64,000 bases of DNA from Tigriopus japonicus. Taxonomy: Eukaryota > Arthropoda > Copepoda > Harpacticoida > Harpacticidae. Below are positions 1 through 13,501 of this stretch, one piece after another. A program made the position numbers and the translations under genes. The notes under the pieces are model-generated. The model searched no databases. It was not told the DNA's origin and was given only the letters and a program-made list of their open reading frames with translations. The first letter of the stretch is position 1. Each line of letters opens with the position of its first letter. The stretch spans positions 953,587 through 1,017,586 of the forward strand of contig JAAGOF010000055.1 of NCBI GenBank assembly GCA_010645155.1, read 5' to 3'.

Positions 1-522
1 ACTCAAAAGTAGGTCCAACAAACAAATAAGAGGCGTGTTTGGCTTCAAAATAGCTGTTTTTGTGCACGACGAGATTATCAATTCCATTCAGACTTGGGAT
101 TGGATTTGGGAAGGTAGCTTAAGGAATCAACCGTCGGAGGGAATATAATCTCCTTGAGGAACTCCTCCTTCTAGTGTAGTGGGAAAGTGTGAGTGAGTGC
201 GTAAGTGTAAGTATGCGTGTGAATGAATGTACTAAAAAAATTTTGAAAAATTTTTATTTGCACTTTTTACTTGCGTTTTTTCCTGTTTTTTTGCACTTTT
301 AGTAGCACTTTTTGCACTTTTTATTTGCACCAAAATGACACCTCTAATTATGACCATAAATGTAGAATGACATTTTTTCCCGAGGCCCAAAACTTTCAGG
401 TCGCACTGTATTTCTTTATCCAAGATAGATATGAGGCAATTTGAGGAACTTTTGCTTAGGCCACACTTCTTCGTGATATTGTTGTGTAGACGTCAAATGA
501 ACATCATCAACGTCTGACTTAC
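1..522 (-). other. Intron of the hnRNP C/RALY-like gene
   Basis: No exon was recognised. The stretch around 235-335 is low-complexity, with a repeated T-rich motif of the form TTTGCACTTTTTA. Short ORFs here translate this repeat and are not credible proteins. Confidence 0.5.
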
Positions 523-837
523 CAATAGTTTGACTGGAAATGGTCCTTCCATCTTCGCCCAAACAAGCGGATCGAGCATCAAACGGACTAGCAAACTGGA
601 CAAAGGCGTAACCTTTGTGCATGGAGATCCCTAAAACCAATTTACTCATGAAAGCCGAACATGTCTTCTTTGCAACCTCAAGCACTTACCCACAATCCGG
701 CCATATCTCTGGAAGACCTTTTCCACGTCGATCTTGTTCACTTGAAATGTGTTCAAATTGCCGACGAACACCCTGGAATTGATGGCATGCGGATCCTGGG
801 AACTCGTCTGATTACCTACTTTGCACAAGTTCAACAT
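523..837 (-). CDS. hnRNP C/RALY-like RNA-binding protein, 5' part only (partial)
   Basis: Nuclear RNA-binding protein with one RRM. Two exons are visible on the minus strand: 837-690 and 630-523, joined by a 59-bp GT-AG intron (631-689). Together they encode the classic hnRNP C/RALY RRM: NSRVFVGNLNT (RNP2 region), then the RNP1-type stretch HKGYAFVQF, then GEDGRTISSQTIG. A good donor (ATTG|GTAAGT) follows at 522, so the gene continues beyond the left edge of the window and positions 1-522 are intron. The first ATG at 837 gives MLNLCKVGNQ before the conserved part. An alternative is an acceptor just after it, with the true start in an upstream exon. Family members bind pre-mRNA and associate with the spliceosome. 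The paralogue cannot be told apart from this fragment. Confidence 0.8.
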
Positions 838-1572
838 GACGATAATCTATCGTAATGCACTATTTTTTCAGTCCCAATCCTTGTAGCAGATCCGGGAATG
901 TCAGTGCCCAGCTGTCAGATCATTGGGAGACGAAAAAGAAGGCAATCTATCCATCTACCGTATCTTGCTTGCCCCTCCTTCAGTTCTTGCGATACTTTCT
1001 CTTCCGTTTTATCAATTGCAAGAGATGGAAAGAAAGCCGTTGTTCCCAAAGTGGAGCAACACATTCCAGCATGGAGCGCCATCTATGGACAAAGAAAAGT
1101 AATTCGGGCGTTCCATGAGTGGAACAGCATTCCTTTATTTCTCGCTTATTGGATGGTGATTGTGATGGTATGGTTTTTCGAAATGAACTAATAAACTATA
1201 AATTATATGGTGATGGATACACGGATTATTGTAGCAACAGCAGCAGCAGCGGCGGCGATAGAGTAATAAAAGTAACAAAAATAGAGTTATAAATCGGGGC
1301 AGCAAACTCAATGAAAGGTGTGCCAAAGGCGAGCGCCATTTTTTTCTTTTTCAATGGAGAACCGGATTCTTTGGAAGAGTGTCATGATCGAACAAAAACC
1401 GCATAAAATCCACCCAGATTTCAAGATTGGCATTGGATGTCCAAGAGAAGCGATTGATCACCAATCGTCTTTTCGTTACAGAAGTAGAAGATGCAGTAGC
1501 AGTAGGATGAATCATCTATCACAGTTTCAGGGCGGTGGAACAATAACAACAACGTAACATCCTCATCATGAT
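838..1572. other. Intergenic between hnRNP C/RALY-like 5' end and DNAJC13 3' end
   Basis: About 730 bases hold the upstream region of the RALY-like gene and the 3' flank of DNAJC13, both on the minus strand. A short GCA/GCG trinucleotide run lies near 1233-1257. The overlapping ORFs of 60-97 codons have no recognisable domain, and I do not call them genes. Confidence 0.5.
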
Positions 1573-4500
1573 CTAGAGTAATGGATTCTGCATGGACGAG
1601 GACATGGAGCTGTTCTTGTCCTCCATGGGCGGGGGCATGGTAGGGGCGGGCTTGGCAGTGGAAGTCAAGTATCCAGCCACTCCAGGGGCCGCAGTTAAGT
1701 ATCCACCCGTGTTTTGACTGGTTATGAAGAGGTCATGCTTCTGTTGCTCGAATTGTTTCCACACGGGACTTGCCTTGAGAATGGCGCTCACTTGCTCGCC
1801 ATGTTGAAGGGAGCACTGCAGACTTTTGAGTCCTTTGACGATGAGAGCACGAGACTCTTGATTGGTCAATGGAGAGTCCAGCAAGGCCAGAAGGTCTGGA
1901 ATTAACCCGCAATCCAAACTCTGGAAATAGGAAAAAGAGGTTTTTGTCCTTAGGGTTTAGCGTTCTAACCAAAGTTGGTGGCAAGAGTACTCCATGTTAT
2001 GTAGAAATAATGGGTGAGTATTTTTCCGTGCTCGAAAAAAATTTTTTAAAAAATGCCCGAAAAAGAGCCTTTTAAATGAAAAACGTGGCAAAACCAAGTT
2101 TAATTTTTGCTTAAAATACGTAAAATCGAGCGGGAAAAAGAGAAAAAAGATCCCCCTCTCAATATGTCGTAGCTTAGGCTAAAACAATTTGACCTTTGTT
2201 TGTTCGGCCTAAATCATTCAGTTCTTGATTTTAAGGACGAATTTTTGGACTCACCTGTTTGGTGAGGTTTTCATGATGTTTCTCAAAGATGCGGCTAAAC
2301 ATCTCGCACGACACGGGAATGAGATCTTGTCTCAGTTTCATGGCCCGTTTAAGACTTGGGATGCAGGAGATGGTGCCCATGTTTTCGACACAAACGGCAG
2401 ATCTAATTCAAGAGACCATAACATAATGCTTCAAAGACTTCAAAAATCCTATAATCTTGAATTCCTACCTGGATATTTCGTTGGTGACCAAGATTCCTGC
2501 CTTGACTACTTTCTCGTCAATTTGGCCCATGACCGAGAACAACCTAGATATGTAGCCAGTTCCAGGGATCATCTCGGCCAAATTGGGCTGAGACATGAGA
2601 AGCTTGATGAGAGCCGTGCTCACACTCTCCAAACGGGTCTGATCGACAGCTTTGGCACTGATCATCTGGACCACATTTTCCAAGAGATCCGACAGAAACT
2701 CTCGGGGCTTTCGCAAAACCCAACCAGGATTGGCGTTGAAAAGCCGAATGTAGATCCCGGAGATGACTAATTCGTTGCACTCTAGATTGATATTGAGCTC
2801 TTGCTCCGATGGATTCCAAGGGATATCAGGACGGCTCTTGATGTGATTGTAGTGGCTACAGAGAGGGAGAGAAAACATAAGTTTCAGATTGAAGCTCACA
2901 AGTTCCATTAGAAAATATTCGTCATAATATACCTCATGGCTAGAGTTTGGATGTGTTTCAAGAGTTTCTCTCGAGTGTCTTCGTTCCAAATGAGCTCCGG
3001 GTTCTCGTGATTCGTTTCCAAAAGCTGCACACCAGTCTCGGGGGACTTCTTAATGGCATCCAGGAAGATTTCGGGGATGAACTTGCCCAACACGATGCGC
3101 ACTTTGGGACCCATCAACTTGTCCGAAGACATGGTCGAGAGGGTTTCTGCAGCTATCTCTCGAGTGGGTTGATCGTTGGAGCAACAGAATACCTTGACCA
3201 GGCAAATCACTCCACCTAATATTGAAACGCACAAACCCATTAATAATCAAGTGTTAAGGAGCTTTGAGCGACTTTTTCAATGTTTACCCGTGGTGAGACA
3301 CTCCTTGACTAGACGGGTGTCGCCCATGAGACTCCGGAAAACTGAGAGCGAGAGTTCCTGTTTGGTCTCCAGCGAGTAGATCACTTGGATCAAATAGGTA
3401 AGAACGCGTGAGGCTGCGATATCATCCACACATTCAGAGCTGCCAGTCACATTGGACAACACCCGCAGGGTCATCTCTTGAATGTTCGGATAGGATTCCA
3501 GTCTCAGCAGACAGAACAGGAGTTTGAAGTGTCCGATACATTGGATTTCGACCCCTAATAAAAAGAAGCAAACAAAGTTACATATAGAGACACCTCAAAA
3601 TCTTTGGGATTTCCTATCATACCTCGGTTGTGTTTGATGACATTGGCCAAGGATTCAAGAGCCATCTCACTGAACTTTAGATTCTCAGAAGTAGCCTCTA
3701 TTTGTCCTTGAGTCATGGATAGGAGTGAGTATAGATATTGGGCTCGGCCATTCAAGAACTCCAGAAGATCCACAGCAAATCGCTTGGGTTCCTAAAATAA
3801 AGAGTCAAGTTAAAAAAGATATCAGATGTATCTTAATGATTCCTTTACCAGGAGAGTGAACATGGGCTGCTGATTATAGATTCGCAAGAAGATATCCCCC
3901 ACAACGAGCTCGTCTTCATGAGCCGTGAATTTGAAGGTAGCTCCAAAACTCGGGTCACATGTTCCCGTTCGAACACTGGAAGTGCTCTCGTTTTCCAGGA
4001 AGTCCGTCAATTCCGCTCTTGTGCCATTATCCCAAACCAAATAGGGTGTTTCCGAATTGGAATTCAATAATTTCAGGACCTCCTCGGTCTCTCTCAGAGC
4101 CATTTTGGACACGATGAAAGGAGTCAGCATGGCTCGAAGACTGTCCTCGATCACTTGGTTCTTTCGGGGCTGAGGCGTGTCGGGATCCTCTTGAGGGGCG
4201 GATCCAAGGCCAGCCAATCGGCCACAAGCCACCACGGCCAGCTTGGCCAATCGATTGGCCACGGCCTGTTGACTGGTCGCTTCATTGGCCACCACACCGC
4301 TCTCTTCCAAAGTGTAATCATACTCGAAGAGGAACAGAAGCAAATGCCAAAGAACACCGGCTTGAAGGAAATGCATCTGCAAAATCTCGTCCACGGCCAT
4401 GGCCGATACACATTCGGCTGCCACCGAGCACAAAGCCGTCAATTGCTAAAGAAAAAGAATAGCAGGTAAGCACTCAGTGGGCTTAGAAGTCTAATTGCCT

Positions 4501-7500
4501 ACATTTAAAAGTTCCAAGCCAACCAAGCCATTACTAGAGCGACGATTTAAAATTTATTGCATGTTTTGGCAGGAAAAACATATTTCGTGTTTTGAGCTTT
4601 GAAACTTTTTGTTTCGATTTTTTCGCAAAAATACCTCCTTTCCTATCGATATCAACCCTTTAAGAAACAATTTCTGCATCTTTTCCAACTTTTTTGGCGC
4701 TTTAACAGTTTAACGTGTTCTCGGACAAGGCTGATTGGAATTTATAAGGTCGTTAAGCAACTGATTTTTTACCAAGAGAGAATGACCCCACCTGGGGTAC
4801 GCATGCTCTATCTTTAAAAATACCATTACTTTAGCATCTATAATAATGTTACTGGAATTCTTTAGATGCCACTTGGACTTGACTACTTTTAACGCTATTC
4901 GGACCCTAAACTAACTTCATCGTAATCATTTACCGTTCAAAGTTGGGAATTAACAAAAAAAAAACCGAATAGATTCTGTGAAGTTCTTCTTACTTTGTAG
5001 TAAAAGACTCGGCAAATGTTCTTGACCAGATCCGGCATTTCCACCATCTTTGTGCAGCAAGCGGGAAACTCCGAGGCCACGGCAAAAAATCGGATCACAT
5101 GAATGCACACTTGAACAGCCACATCCGTGGGCTTGGAATCTTGACCCAGAACGGAGACGCATCGCTCAAAGGCTTGATACAACACTTGAAGTCCGTCCTC
5201 CCTAAAAAAAAGATAGACAACCCAAATTTATGAATTGTTTTAGTCTTCTTCAAAACCGATCGCTCTTACCTTCGCAATTCTTCCGCATTGAGGGCTGAGC
5301 ATTTGACGGTAAAGTAAGCGCATTCGCTCGCTGCAGCCAATAAAGGTGCTGATTTGGAAAAGAGTTTCTCATCGGCCGTTTCCATTTGAATGGTCTTGAT
5401 GAGCATTGGATAGCCGGCGTACTTGTAAGGATGAAGCTCTTTGGAATATCGAGAGAACAAGATGCTCTGAGCCCGAAGAATCAGGACAATATTCTCGGGA
5501 CTGGGATGATCATTACTACGAGTGGATCGACTACACAGGAATTCATACGCCGCATTGACCTTCTCAAACATGGTCCGACCCTGTGGATTCTTGTCCGGAT
5601 GGTATTGTTGAGCCATCTTGAAGTAAGCTTTCCGGATTTTGCCCTCTTCGGGCTCGATATTGGCTTGTAGACCGAGGACGGCCAAAGCATCTCTGGTGGT
5701 CATGGACGATGGTTTCTTCTCCACTTCCAATCTCCAGGCAGCCAAAACCTCTTTGAGTAGACTCAAGGGGCTCATGATGGGCCATTCAGGGAACTTGACC
5801 TCATCGCAGAGGTTTCTTAAGTAGTAGATATCGCAGAAGAGCTCGAATTCCAAGGCTGGATATGCAACCAAGGGGATGGGACAATATTGGTATAACGCTC
5901 TCACATTCGATTTTAACCTTGGGGTGAAATCGGCCAAGTGGTAAGCGATCTTTTGAATCATGAATTGTCGCATTTCAGAATTCCAAATGGCCTCAGGGGT
6001 ATCAAATTCGCCTAAGAAGATCTCGGCAAATCGCTCAGGTCCATGATTCTCCAAATAGGCTACCATGGCATCGGGCAGCATTTGAGCCAAAATCGATTGA
6101 CTGCCCACAATAGCTTTTTTCTTTTCCTCAGACCGAAAAGCTTGTTTGGAGTGGGCCATGGCCAGAAATCGACCAATGGGCAGCACATTCGAACCCGTGT
6201 ACATGAGGACGAAGAAAAAGAATCCGGTCAAATAGAGCGTGGCCAATCGAGCATTGTCCTCTAACACCAAATGGAGCAGAATCGAGGTCTTCTCGACTAA
6301 TGTCGGATCGAAAGTCAGCAGAAGTTGAACCACGTGGGGCAGATTAGATGAATCCGACAAGGCTTGTTTCACTTTGGGCAAAGGCCGAATAATGGCCCCG
6401 TCTTCGTCTTTGGAGGGATAATATCGACACACCGAGATCAAGATGGACAAGATCAAGGAGGCCATCTCGGACTCGTTCATCACGGCTTGACCTTTGGCGA
6501 TCAAGTTCCATTTGAGTTGAGCCACTTGCTGGAGCAGTTTCCAGCTCTCGAGCCCTTGGGCCCACACTTTGGTTTTGGCATGCACAGATTTGTCTTGGAA
6601 GAGCTTCTGAAGCTCCGAGAAGCTCAACGGACCATTGCGCTCTTTGTCCGCATTCCCATAATACCATTCTTTTTCCTGACATTCGCGTTGACTCTCGGGA
6701 TTGACTTCAATGGCAGTGGTGTTGTTATTCACCACCGCTCTTGAGGTGTGCAAATGGGCCAAAGGCAACAGATCCACCATGATTCGCACCCCATTGGCCA
6801 GGGTGAAGGCGTGAGCATTGTCCTTGTGGCACACCAATTTGTTCAAGAACAACAGCAATCGGTCACGTTCCATTCGATCTGTGGTTCGTTCGAGCATGGC
6901 CACGATGTACTTTGTATCATGGAAGGATCCGATGTCTTGGAAATGCCGTCCATACACGATGGCCATGGCCTGAAGACACAGACACTTCATCTCGGTTTTG
7001 GGGGTGAGTAGAAACCGGTGATAGAGGTCGTTGAAAAAGTCGGAAGGCTTGTGGATCACGGATTCGATGCCACCATCGGATTGGTCCTCTTCAAGGAGAA
7101 GACGCAGGAAGTAGTCGCCAATTTTGATCTCTTCCGAAAGTGAATTGTAAAGCACTTCGAATTCGGCATAATTCCACGAGATCAGCGATCCACCTCCCAA
7201 TTCCCGATCTTGAACAAACGATTGGATCTCGCTCTCTAGACTTTCTCTGAGTTCTTGTCGTGTCTACAAGAAATGGAAAATACACATTTGTTCCATTTTC
7301 TACTATTTGTATTCAAAGACAGATGGTGTTACCTTGATGTTCCAGATGAGATCTGGCTTGGAATGATTCTGATTGAACATATAGTAAAAAAGCGACCAAT
7401 TCAGTTTGGTTTTGATGCGTTGGCGACGTTTCCGCAACACGATTGGTCGATCCTGGTTCTTGTGGAACTTGGAACTCAAGCTCGTTTCTCCCTTCTTGAG

Positions 7501-10500
7501 GTTCACAGGGAATTCTTTGCCCATTTTGGTCTTCCAATGCTCCATGGCCACATCAATGTACTTTTCCGAGACCTTCCACGCCTCTTCCGTGTACTTGATT
7601 GTCTTTTCCGAGACCACCTCTGCTGTTTTGACAGCCGTGGTTTTGGCGGTTTTCAGGCCACGCCCTGCTGCCCTCAAGACCACATTGCCCTGCCCACTTT
7701 CGGCATCGGTGACGGCCAATTTCAGATTGTCACGCACATGGAGCCGATCTACGTCTTTGGTGGGAGTTTGCTCATTGGACGTTAAGTAGGTGAGCAATCC
7801 TGCCGGCTAGATCGAGAACGATATCGTTCAGAAACTGCCATATTTTGACTTGAAAGAAAGACTACTTACGAAGACTCGTTCAAGGAGATCGATGGCATTC
7901 TGATTGTCAGTGGTCCAAAGGCCGACCAAATGTCGAGAGAGTTGGCAATTGGTCAGTAGTCGGTTGTCCTCGGACTTGGTGAAGAGTGCACTCACTAAAT
8001 GGATGGGTAAAGCCCCTTCAGAGAGGGCCAGCAGCTGCATCTTCTGTCCAATCTCTTCCGTGCCCTCTTCAATGATGGCCTTCATGAGAAGACCGGCTCC
8101 CTTCACAATACTGTGCGAGGGCTGTTGAAACAATCGGTAGAGGGTTCGGCCTCGATCTGCCACTTTCTCCAGGAGCAACTCGAATTGCTTCCCGTCTGTC
8201 GTCTCACTGTAGGGAGCGCACAAGGCGAAGGTTAAAAAGTCCAACATGGCCGAGACGATCAAAGCGCCAGTTCCTCTCACCTGCAAATAAATTAGAAAAA
8301 AAATTAAAGTGACCCAGATATTGAAGGGTTCTAACTACAGATTGTTAAAGATTATGATAAAAAAATTAGAAGTTAAAAGAAATAACAATAAAAAAATTAT
8401 TTGCCGAAAATCCGCCGTAAATTATTTAAGTGTACAAAAATTCACATTAGCATTCACTCAATACTACGAAGACCTCTAGAACACTACAATAAATGAATTA
8501 GTTCAAGAAGCAAAATCAATCTTCCCAAAAAGAAAAAAAAATCTAGATATCAAATCTTACCACGTGAATCGTCCACATGTCAAGTAAAGCATCGAGAAAC
8601 TTGTCCGAGCTCAAGAGACTCGATTTATTCAACTGCTCCTGCCTCAAATCGTAATTGTCATGCATGGGCTCCATGAGGGCGCAAATCATATCAATGGCTG
8701 CATGACTGATCCCGTCATGACCCAATTTCAGAGCCCGAGCCACTTTCATGCCGATTTTTTCCCGGAAACCGGGCAGAGAAGTGAATCCAGCAAAACCGGC
8801 CTTGGACGCCACCAATCGGCGAAGAGCGTGGAATTGTTGCTCCAATTCCTCAATAGGAAGTTTATCCACTTCAGACACGTCACGATTCAGGATCGACACC
8901 AAGGCCGTTTGGATCAGTTTCTCCTTGTTCTCGGCGAATAAGTGCTGCAAAAAGATACATGTCTCATATCCAAAGGGGTTGCTCAAGAGATGATTTCTGG
9001 CAAGGATGAAGAACTCACCTCTTGTGTGACAGCATGGGTCAGTCCACTATAAGAAACATTAGCGTTGAAGCGCGAAATGGCGTCGGCAAACTTCCATCCA
9101 ACAGGTGGCGAGGCCAAGAGCTTCAAATGCATCGATTCGACCTCCTCTTCGGCTGCACATTCCAAAGGACAGAAGCGTTTGCCGAGTTCCACAGGGGTCA
9201 TGCGGACGTGGACATCGCGATTTCCCGATCCTCGAACCCCATCCAGGAACGAAGCTAGCAGGGAATCACGTTCCGTCGAGGTGTAGCTCCGAAGTTCGCC
9301 GGAATTAAATTGGATGGAAAAAAGCTGCGTGTTGTCCAGATGACGAATGAGGGCTGCCACCGACGAGAGGGGTCTCAGGGACACGATACTGTAGGTGGCC
9401 GGATCTCGTTCGATTAAGCAGGTTTCCGATACACAAAATTTTCGTCTCACAGGGCCTTCCGGATGTCGGGCACTGTGCTTGTACACGAGAAACTCCGATA
9501 TGGAGGTGATATGCAGATCATCACTGAAAGAATAATGGATCTGTTGAGAGGTATTTTTTTCTTCACACAGGGGTCTATCTGAAATTAACGCGGTCAAATA
9601 ATCATTTGGATTCGAAATGTCAAGAATTAAAAAATAAGGCTCTAAGACAAGACCTTTGAAATCGCACTGACGCAGGTAGAATATGCGGAAACTTGCTAGG
9701 AATCTTTGCGGTTTTGTGGTTAAACGATTCAAATCTATTGCTGGAACATTACTTGCACCTGTATTTAAACAGTGGCCTAGGTCTGTTGTTCAAGACCTCT
9801 TCATGCAAGAACGGCCAAATGAAGTGTGCATTTTTTCTCGAGTCCTTTACCAAAATGTCAACTTGAAATGCAAATTCACACAATTTTAAGATATATATTT
9901 GTAAGAATGATAACTTTTTTGCGGTTTTTAAAGTTGCGCCCTTTGAAATATTAGCACATCCTTGTATAAACGTCGATAGATCCTACATCTCCAAAACCAA
10001 AAATGGCTTCAGATTTTTTTCTTTCCGCAAAATAGCCTACCTGAATTTGCCGAATTTGCGCTCGACGAATCGCTCAAAGGTCATGGATTCGACCTTGGCC
10101 AATTGGATGCCCATGGCGTTGGCCGCTTGATCGGCCATGGCGGCCAAGATCTCCTTTTTGGCCTCGGACGCGAACAAGTGGAGGCGTCCGAAATCGTGCT
10201 CTTGAATGACGAATCCACCGGGAAAATCCGGAACATCGTAGAGGCGCTTGATGTTCCGGTAGAAGTGACTGGACAAGACGGCCTTGGTGGCCGGATCGCG
10301 TTGTTGGAGGGCGTGAGGCGCGGCTTGAAGCAACACGGACACGCGTTGCTCCGACCAATGGTATTTATACGAAAACCAGAACTATAAAGGAAATACGGAA
10401 AACTCGTTATCACGCCACTTCTTATCTCCAATTTTAGGCGAATCATTCAAAACTTTGACGATACTGAAAATATCGCAAAGCAAATTTAATATTCATTCAT

Positions 10501-11323
10501 TGAAATCCGAAGTAGAGGTAAAACGAGTCGACCACTCAAAGATTGGCTCTACATCGGCTCAGTAAGCGCCCCAATCGGTGAACTCTTCGGAGTACATATT
10601 ACATATATTATAAATGCTTTCAAATTCATTCCTTTGCGCGGTCATTTTCACTACATGATGGAGTAAAGTAGAGGGCTAGCCCTCAAGTGTAAAGTAACAA
10701 TGGGAAAAAGACAAATCTTAAATTTTTGATATCGAAGGAATTTCGACCGATTTCGGTTACATTTGAGATAGTTTATAAGCTAAGCTCTTCCGCGATTTTC
10801 AAGTGCTTTCGTTTACGTGAATCGTAATGACCAAGAATGTAGGTAGCCAAAATCCTCGCTCGATCACGCCCTCATGCTCATGTCAGCGGGTTCGTTGCCT
10901 CATGGGAAGTCGTACCTGGGACTGAATGGGCTCGGCGAATTCCTCGCCGTGTTGCCACGCCTCACTCAGCACGTGATCTTTATAATCGGCCGACGAGAAA
11001 CGCATGGAATCGGTTTTACTGTTCTTGGTGCTTTTGCGCACCACCAAATGAAACTCGCCCGGATTGGACGAACCCGCCCCCGACACGCCCAGCGACACCA
11101 CATCCGACCAGGGCCAAGCGTTGGTGGCCTCCAGAGAATTGGGATTGAGCGTGGACACGCCCCCCGGTCCCAAGACAAACACCCGTCGATATTTGCCTTT
11201 CCAAGAGTGTTTGGTCACCCAGAATGCCCGACTCAAAAACGCCGGATGATCGCCTCCGCCCACCCCGCCGATGGGCGAGCCCCCGCCCGAGGTGGGCGTG
11301 GCCCCATCCCCGGTGGGATACAT
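1573..11323 (-). CDS. DNAJC13: DNAJC13 / RME-8, endosomal J-domain protein (15 exons)
   Basis: Very large endosomal co-chaperone that recruits Hsc70 through its J domain and supports endosome sorting and clathrin dynamics with retromer/SNX partners. Exons (minus): 11323-10916, 10381-10041, 9523-9019, 8944-8561, 8280-7870, 7806-7333, 7263-5270, 5201-4994, 4445-3849, 3791-3623, 3554-3288, 3215-2933, 2855-2469, 2402-2255, 1920-1573. All boundaries are GT-AG with matching phase and total 6924 nt (2307 aa, close to the usual ~2240). Visible parts: N-terminal PH-like region ([15 protein letters not shown]), a GYF-like block ([14 protein letters not shown], about residue 1037), a J domain at about 1363-1418 with HPD at about 1396-1398, and repeated armadillo-like blocks containing NPELIWN, TPEAIWN or PYLVWDN. 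The C-terminus ends in tandem GYLT motifs. The start ATG at 11323 precedes a Gly-rich stretch not typical of vertebrates, so the exact start is less certain. The largest introns are 10382-10915, 9524-10040 and 4446-4993. Confidence 0.95.
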
Positions 11324-13501
11324 GAGCGATTCAGCCCGTTAAGGGGGCGTTGGACGATCTTTTCCGGTCGATTCCGCCCAATCGGCGATGAGAAAAGCGG
11401 GCTCGATCTTGGATTAAGGGCGATACCCGAATTCCGCGTCGTGATATTTTTGGGCTGTGCGTTGCGGGGTTGTCCACGGCTGGATATTGTGAAAGAACTC
11501 CGCGAATCGATGATCAAAACTAGGAGGAGGAGAAAAAGACGGCTGACAAATCGCGCAAATTCGTAGATATCCGAATCCCCTAGATGGGGAATCGTTTAGG
11601 GATGTGTCCGAGTCTTGGAACTTGACACGCGCTCGCTGAATTCAGTTCGGGTCTGAAACGAAACTTCGTGGGCTGAATAATTTTCGTAATAGAGGTGTCT
11701 TGAAATCGCGACTTTGAGTGCGTTCGATTGAAGGATTTAGTCAAAAATGAATGAAAAGGGAATCCCAGAAAATGAGAAAAAAGAATTACTGAAGAGAGAA
11801 GTACTCATTGGGCTAAGAAACGAATATGAAAAGATTCTTTTCGCAAGCTTGGCAACTGAACCCAAAAGTTGATCTGAAAAGGGATCTGCACCGAAACATG
11901 GATCCATATTAATGATCTTAATAAAACTTATGGGACAACTCTTAAGAAGAGAAAGTTACAAACAAATGGTAAGGAGCGACGAAAAAGTCTGAAAGACGAG
12001 TAAAGGGACGAGGATGACCGGAATCACATGCTTCTGTGAAATTTCCTGAATTTAAATCCATACCTTCTGCGATGTTTACACCAGTGTCGGTGCAAGAAAT
12101 GGGCAAAGTGCGTATATGGATGCCCACAAATTTGACATTAGTAATCTTAATGGGGGGGTCAAATGTTTATTGGGGAGATCACAAGATGTGGAAACGGAAA
12201 TGTTTTTTCGAGATATTTCAAAAGTTTTTAGTTGCAGTCTCAAAAAAAATGAATTTGATTAGAGCTGAAATTCCCGAACTCGACCATTTGTTAGTCAAGT
12301 TTCGGCTCCAAAATCCGATGACAGCTCGTCTCAGAGATACGGTTCTGTCAAATTTCAAGTCTATGTTGAACAGTGCCACCACTAGTCTCTCGTCGGAAGC
12401 TAGCTTGCACCTTTCAAGACTAACTTTATTTGGCCCATTTACGCCTCAATAAAACCACGTTACAAAACGATTTCTAGAAAAGATGATAAAATCGGTTCCT
12501 TTACAAATCAGATTGATCGTGAACGCCCCCTACCCAGATTAGCTTCGTCCTTGTGGTGACACTGAGCCGGATTCTTCAGTAGAAAGAAAGAGCCTTTCTC
12601 CTTTAAGGCAAAACTCCCAAACGTCGGCACCAGTGTTGCTAATTTTTGGGATAAGGCAGTAAGCGGTTTCAAACTTTTTCCGATCAGAAAAAGGTGCGCT
12701 GGGAAATTGAGAAAAGTAAGTATTTGAAATGATAGAAATTCGAGGTCGAAGCAATGCCATGCCTTAAATTCGCTCCTATTTTAGTCAGTGAGTAATTTCT
12801 GACGTGCATTGAAAAACGAAATTGAAGTAAAGACTAAGGGAGCGGATATGTAGACTTTATTTAACGTTCAAAATTCCTAACTTTTTACGACATTTTGAGC
12901 TACTTCTTGATTTCGATCGTGTGACTTTTTTATTGTTTTTTGTAACATGAAAGGAATGATTTTTAAGTAATTTCGCCTATTCCTGTGGAAATTCGCTTTT
13001 AGCGTGAATTTTTTGCGCTTTTTCAACTTTTTTCCAAATTTTTAACTTCAGTAAATTGATTGCTATTTCCTAAACTTTTCGAACTTTGAATCTCTCCAAA
13101 TTTTCTGTTGAATTCACGCTAAGATCTTTTAAGGTAACTCCAGTGGTTCAATATATGCTGCAAAATAATTTAAAAATCCCTACATTTTCACCTATTTATT
13201 CAACTATTACGCATCAAGGGACCATTGGAAATCAAATTGCCATAAATCGTCATGGCATAATTGATCCACTGCCAAACAAAGGGGAGTCCTCTCGCAACAC
13301 TGGTGGTTTTAATACACATACGGGAAAGTAGTGCAATGAGTGAGTGAATGAACTCGTGACATCTCTCTCTTTTTCTCCGTGTGACATCAACCAAACACGG
13401 ACGGTGCATTCATAAAGGGAGGGGACCGCTTCATCATTTCGACCCCGTCGTCGCCATCGCCAAAGGGGCCGGGGGCCCATCCTCCGGGCCTCAAGTTGGT
13501 C
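11324..13501. other. Intergenic region between divergent DNAJC13 and OXR1-like genes
   Basis: About 2.2 kb separate two head-to-head genes, so both promoters and 5' UTRs should lie here. A 138-codon ORF at 12036-12452 (+) has no recognisable domain and low-complexity flanks. The reading frame of the OXR1-like first exon stays open for some distance upstream of 13502, so an additional 5' exon is possible. Nothing else was supported. Confidence 0.5.

Noticed and set aside
2225..2770. 181-codon plus-strand ORF
   Set aside because: It is antisense to DNAJC13 exons 13 and 14, which have the conserved protein on the minus strand.
7255..7797. Long antisense ORFs over DNAJC13 exon 6 (for example 7255-7785 +)
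   Set aside because: They mirror the real coding strand and carry no domain; the minus-strand exon matches DNAJC13.
12036..12452. 138-codon ORF upstream of the OXR1-like gene
   Set aside because: No recognisable motif, mixed composition, lies in intergenic DNA between two promoters; not supportable without expression data.
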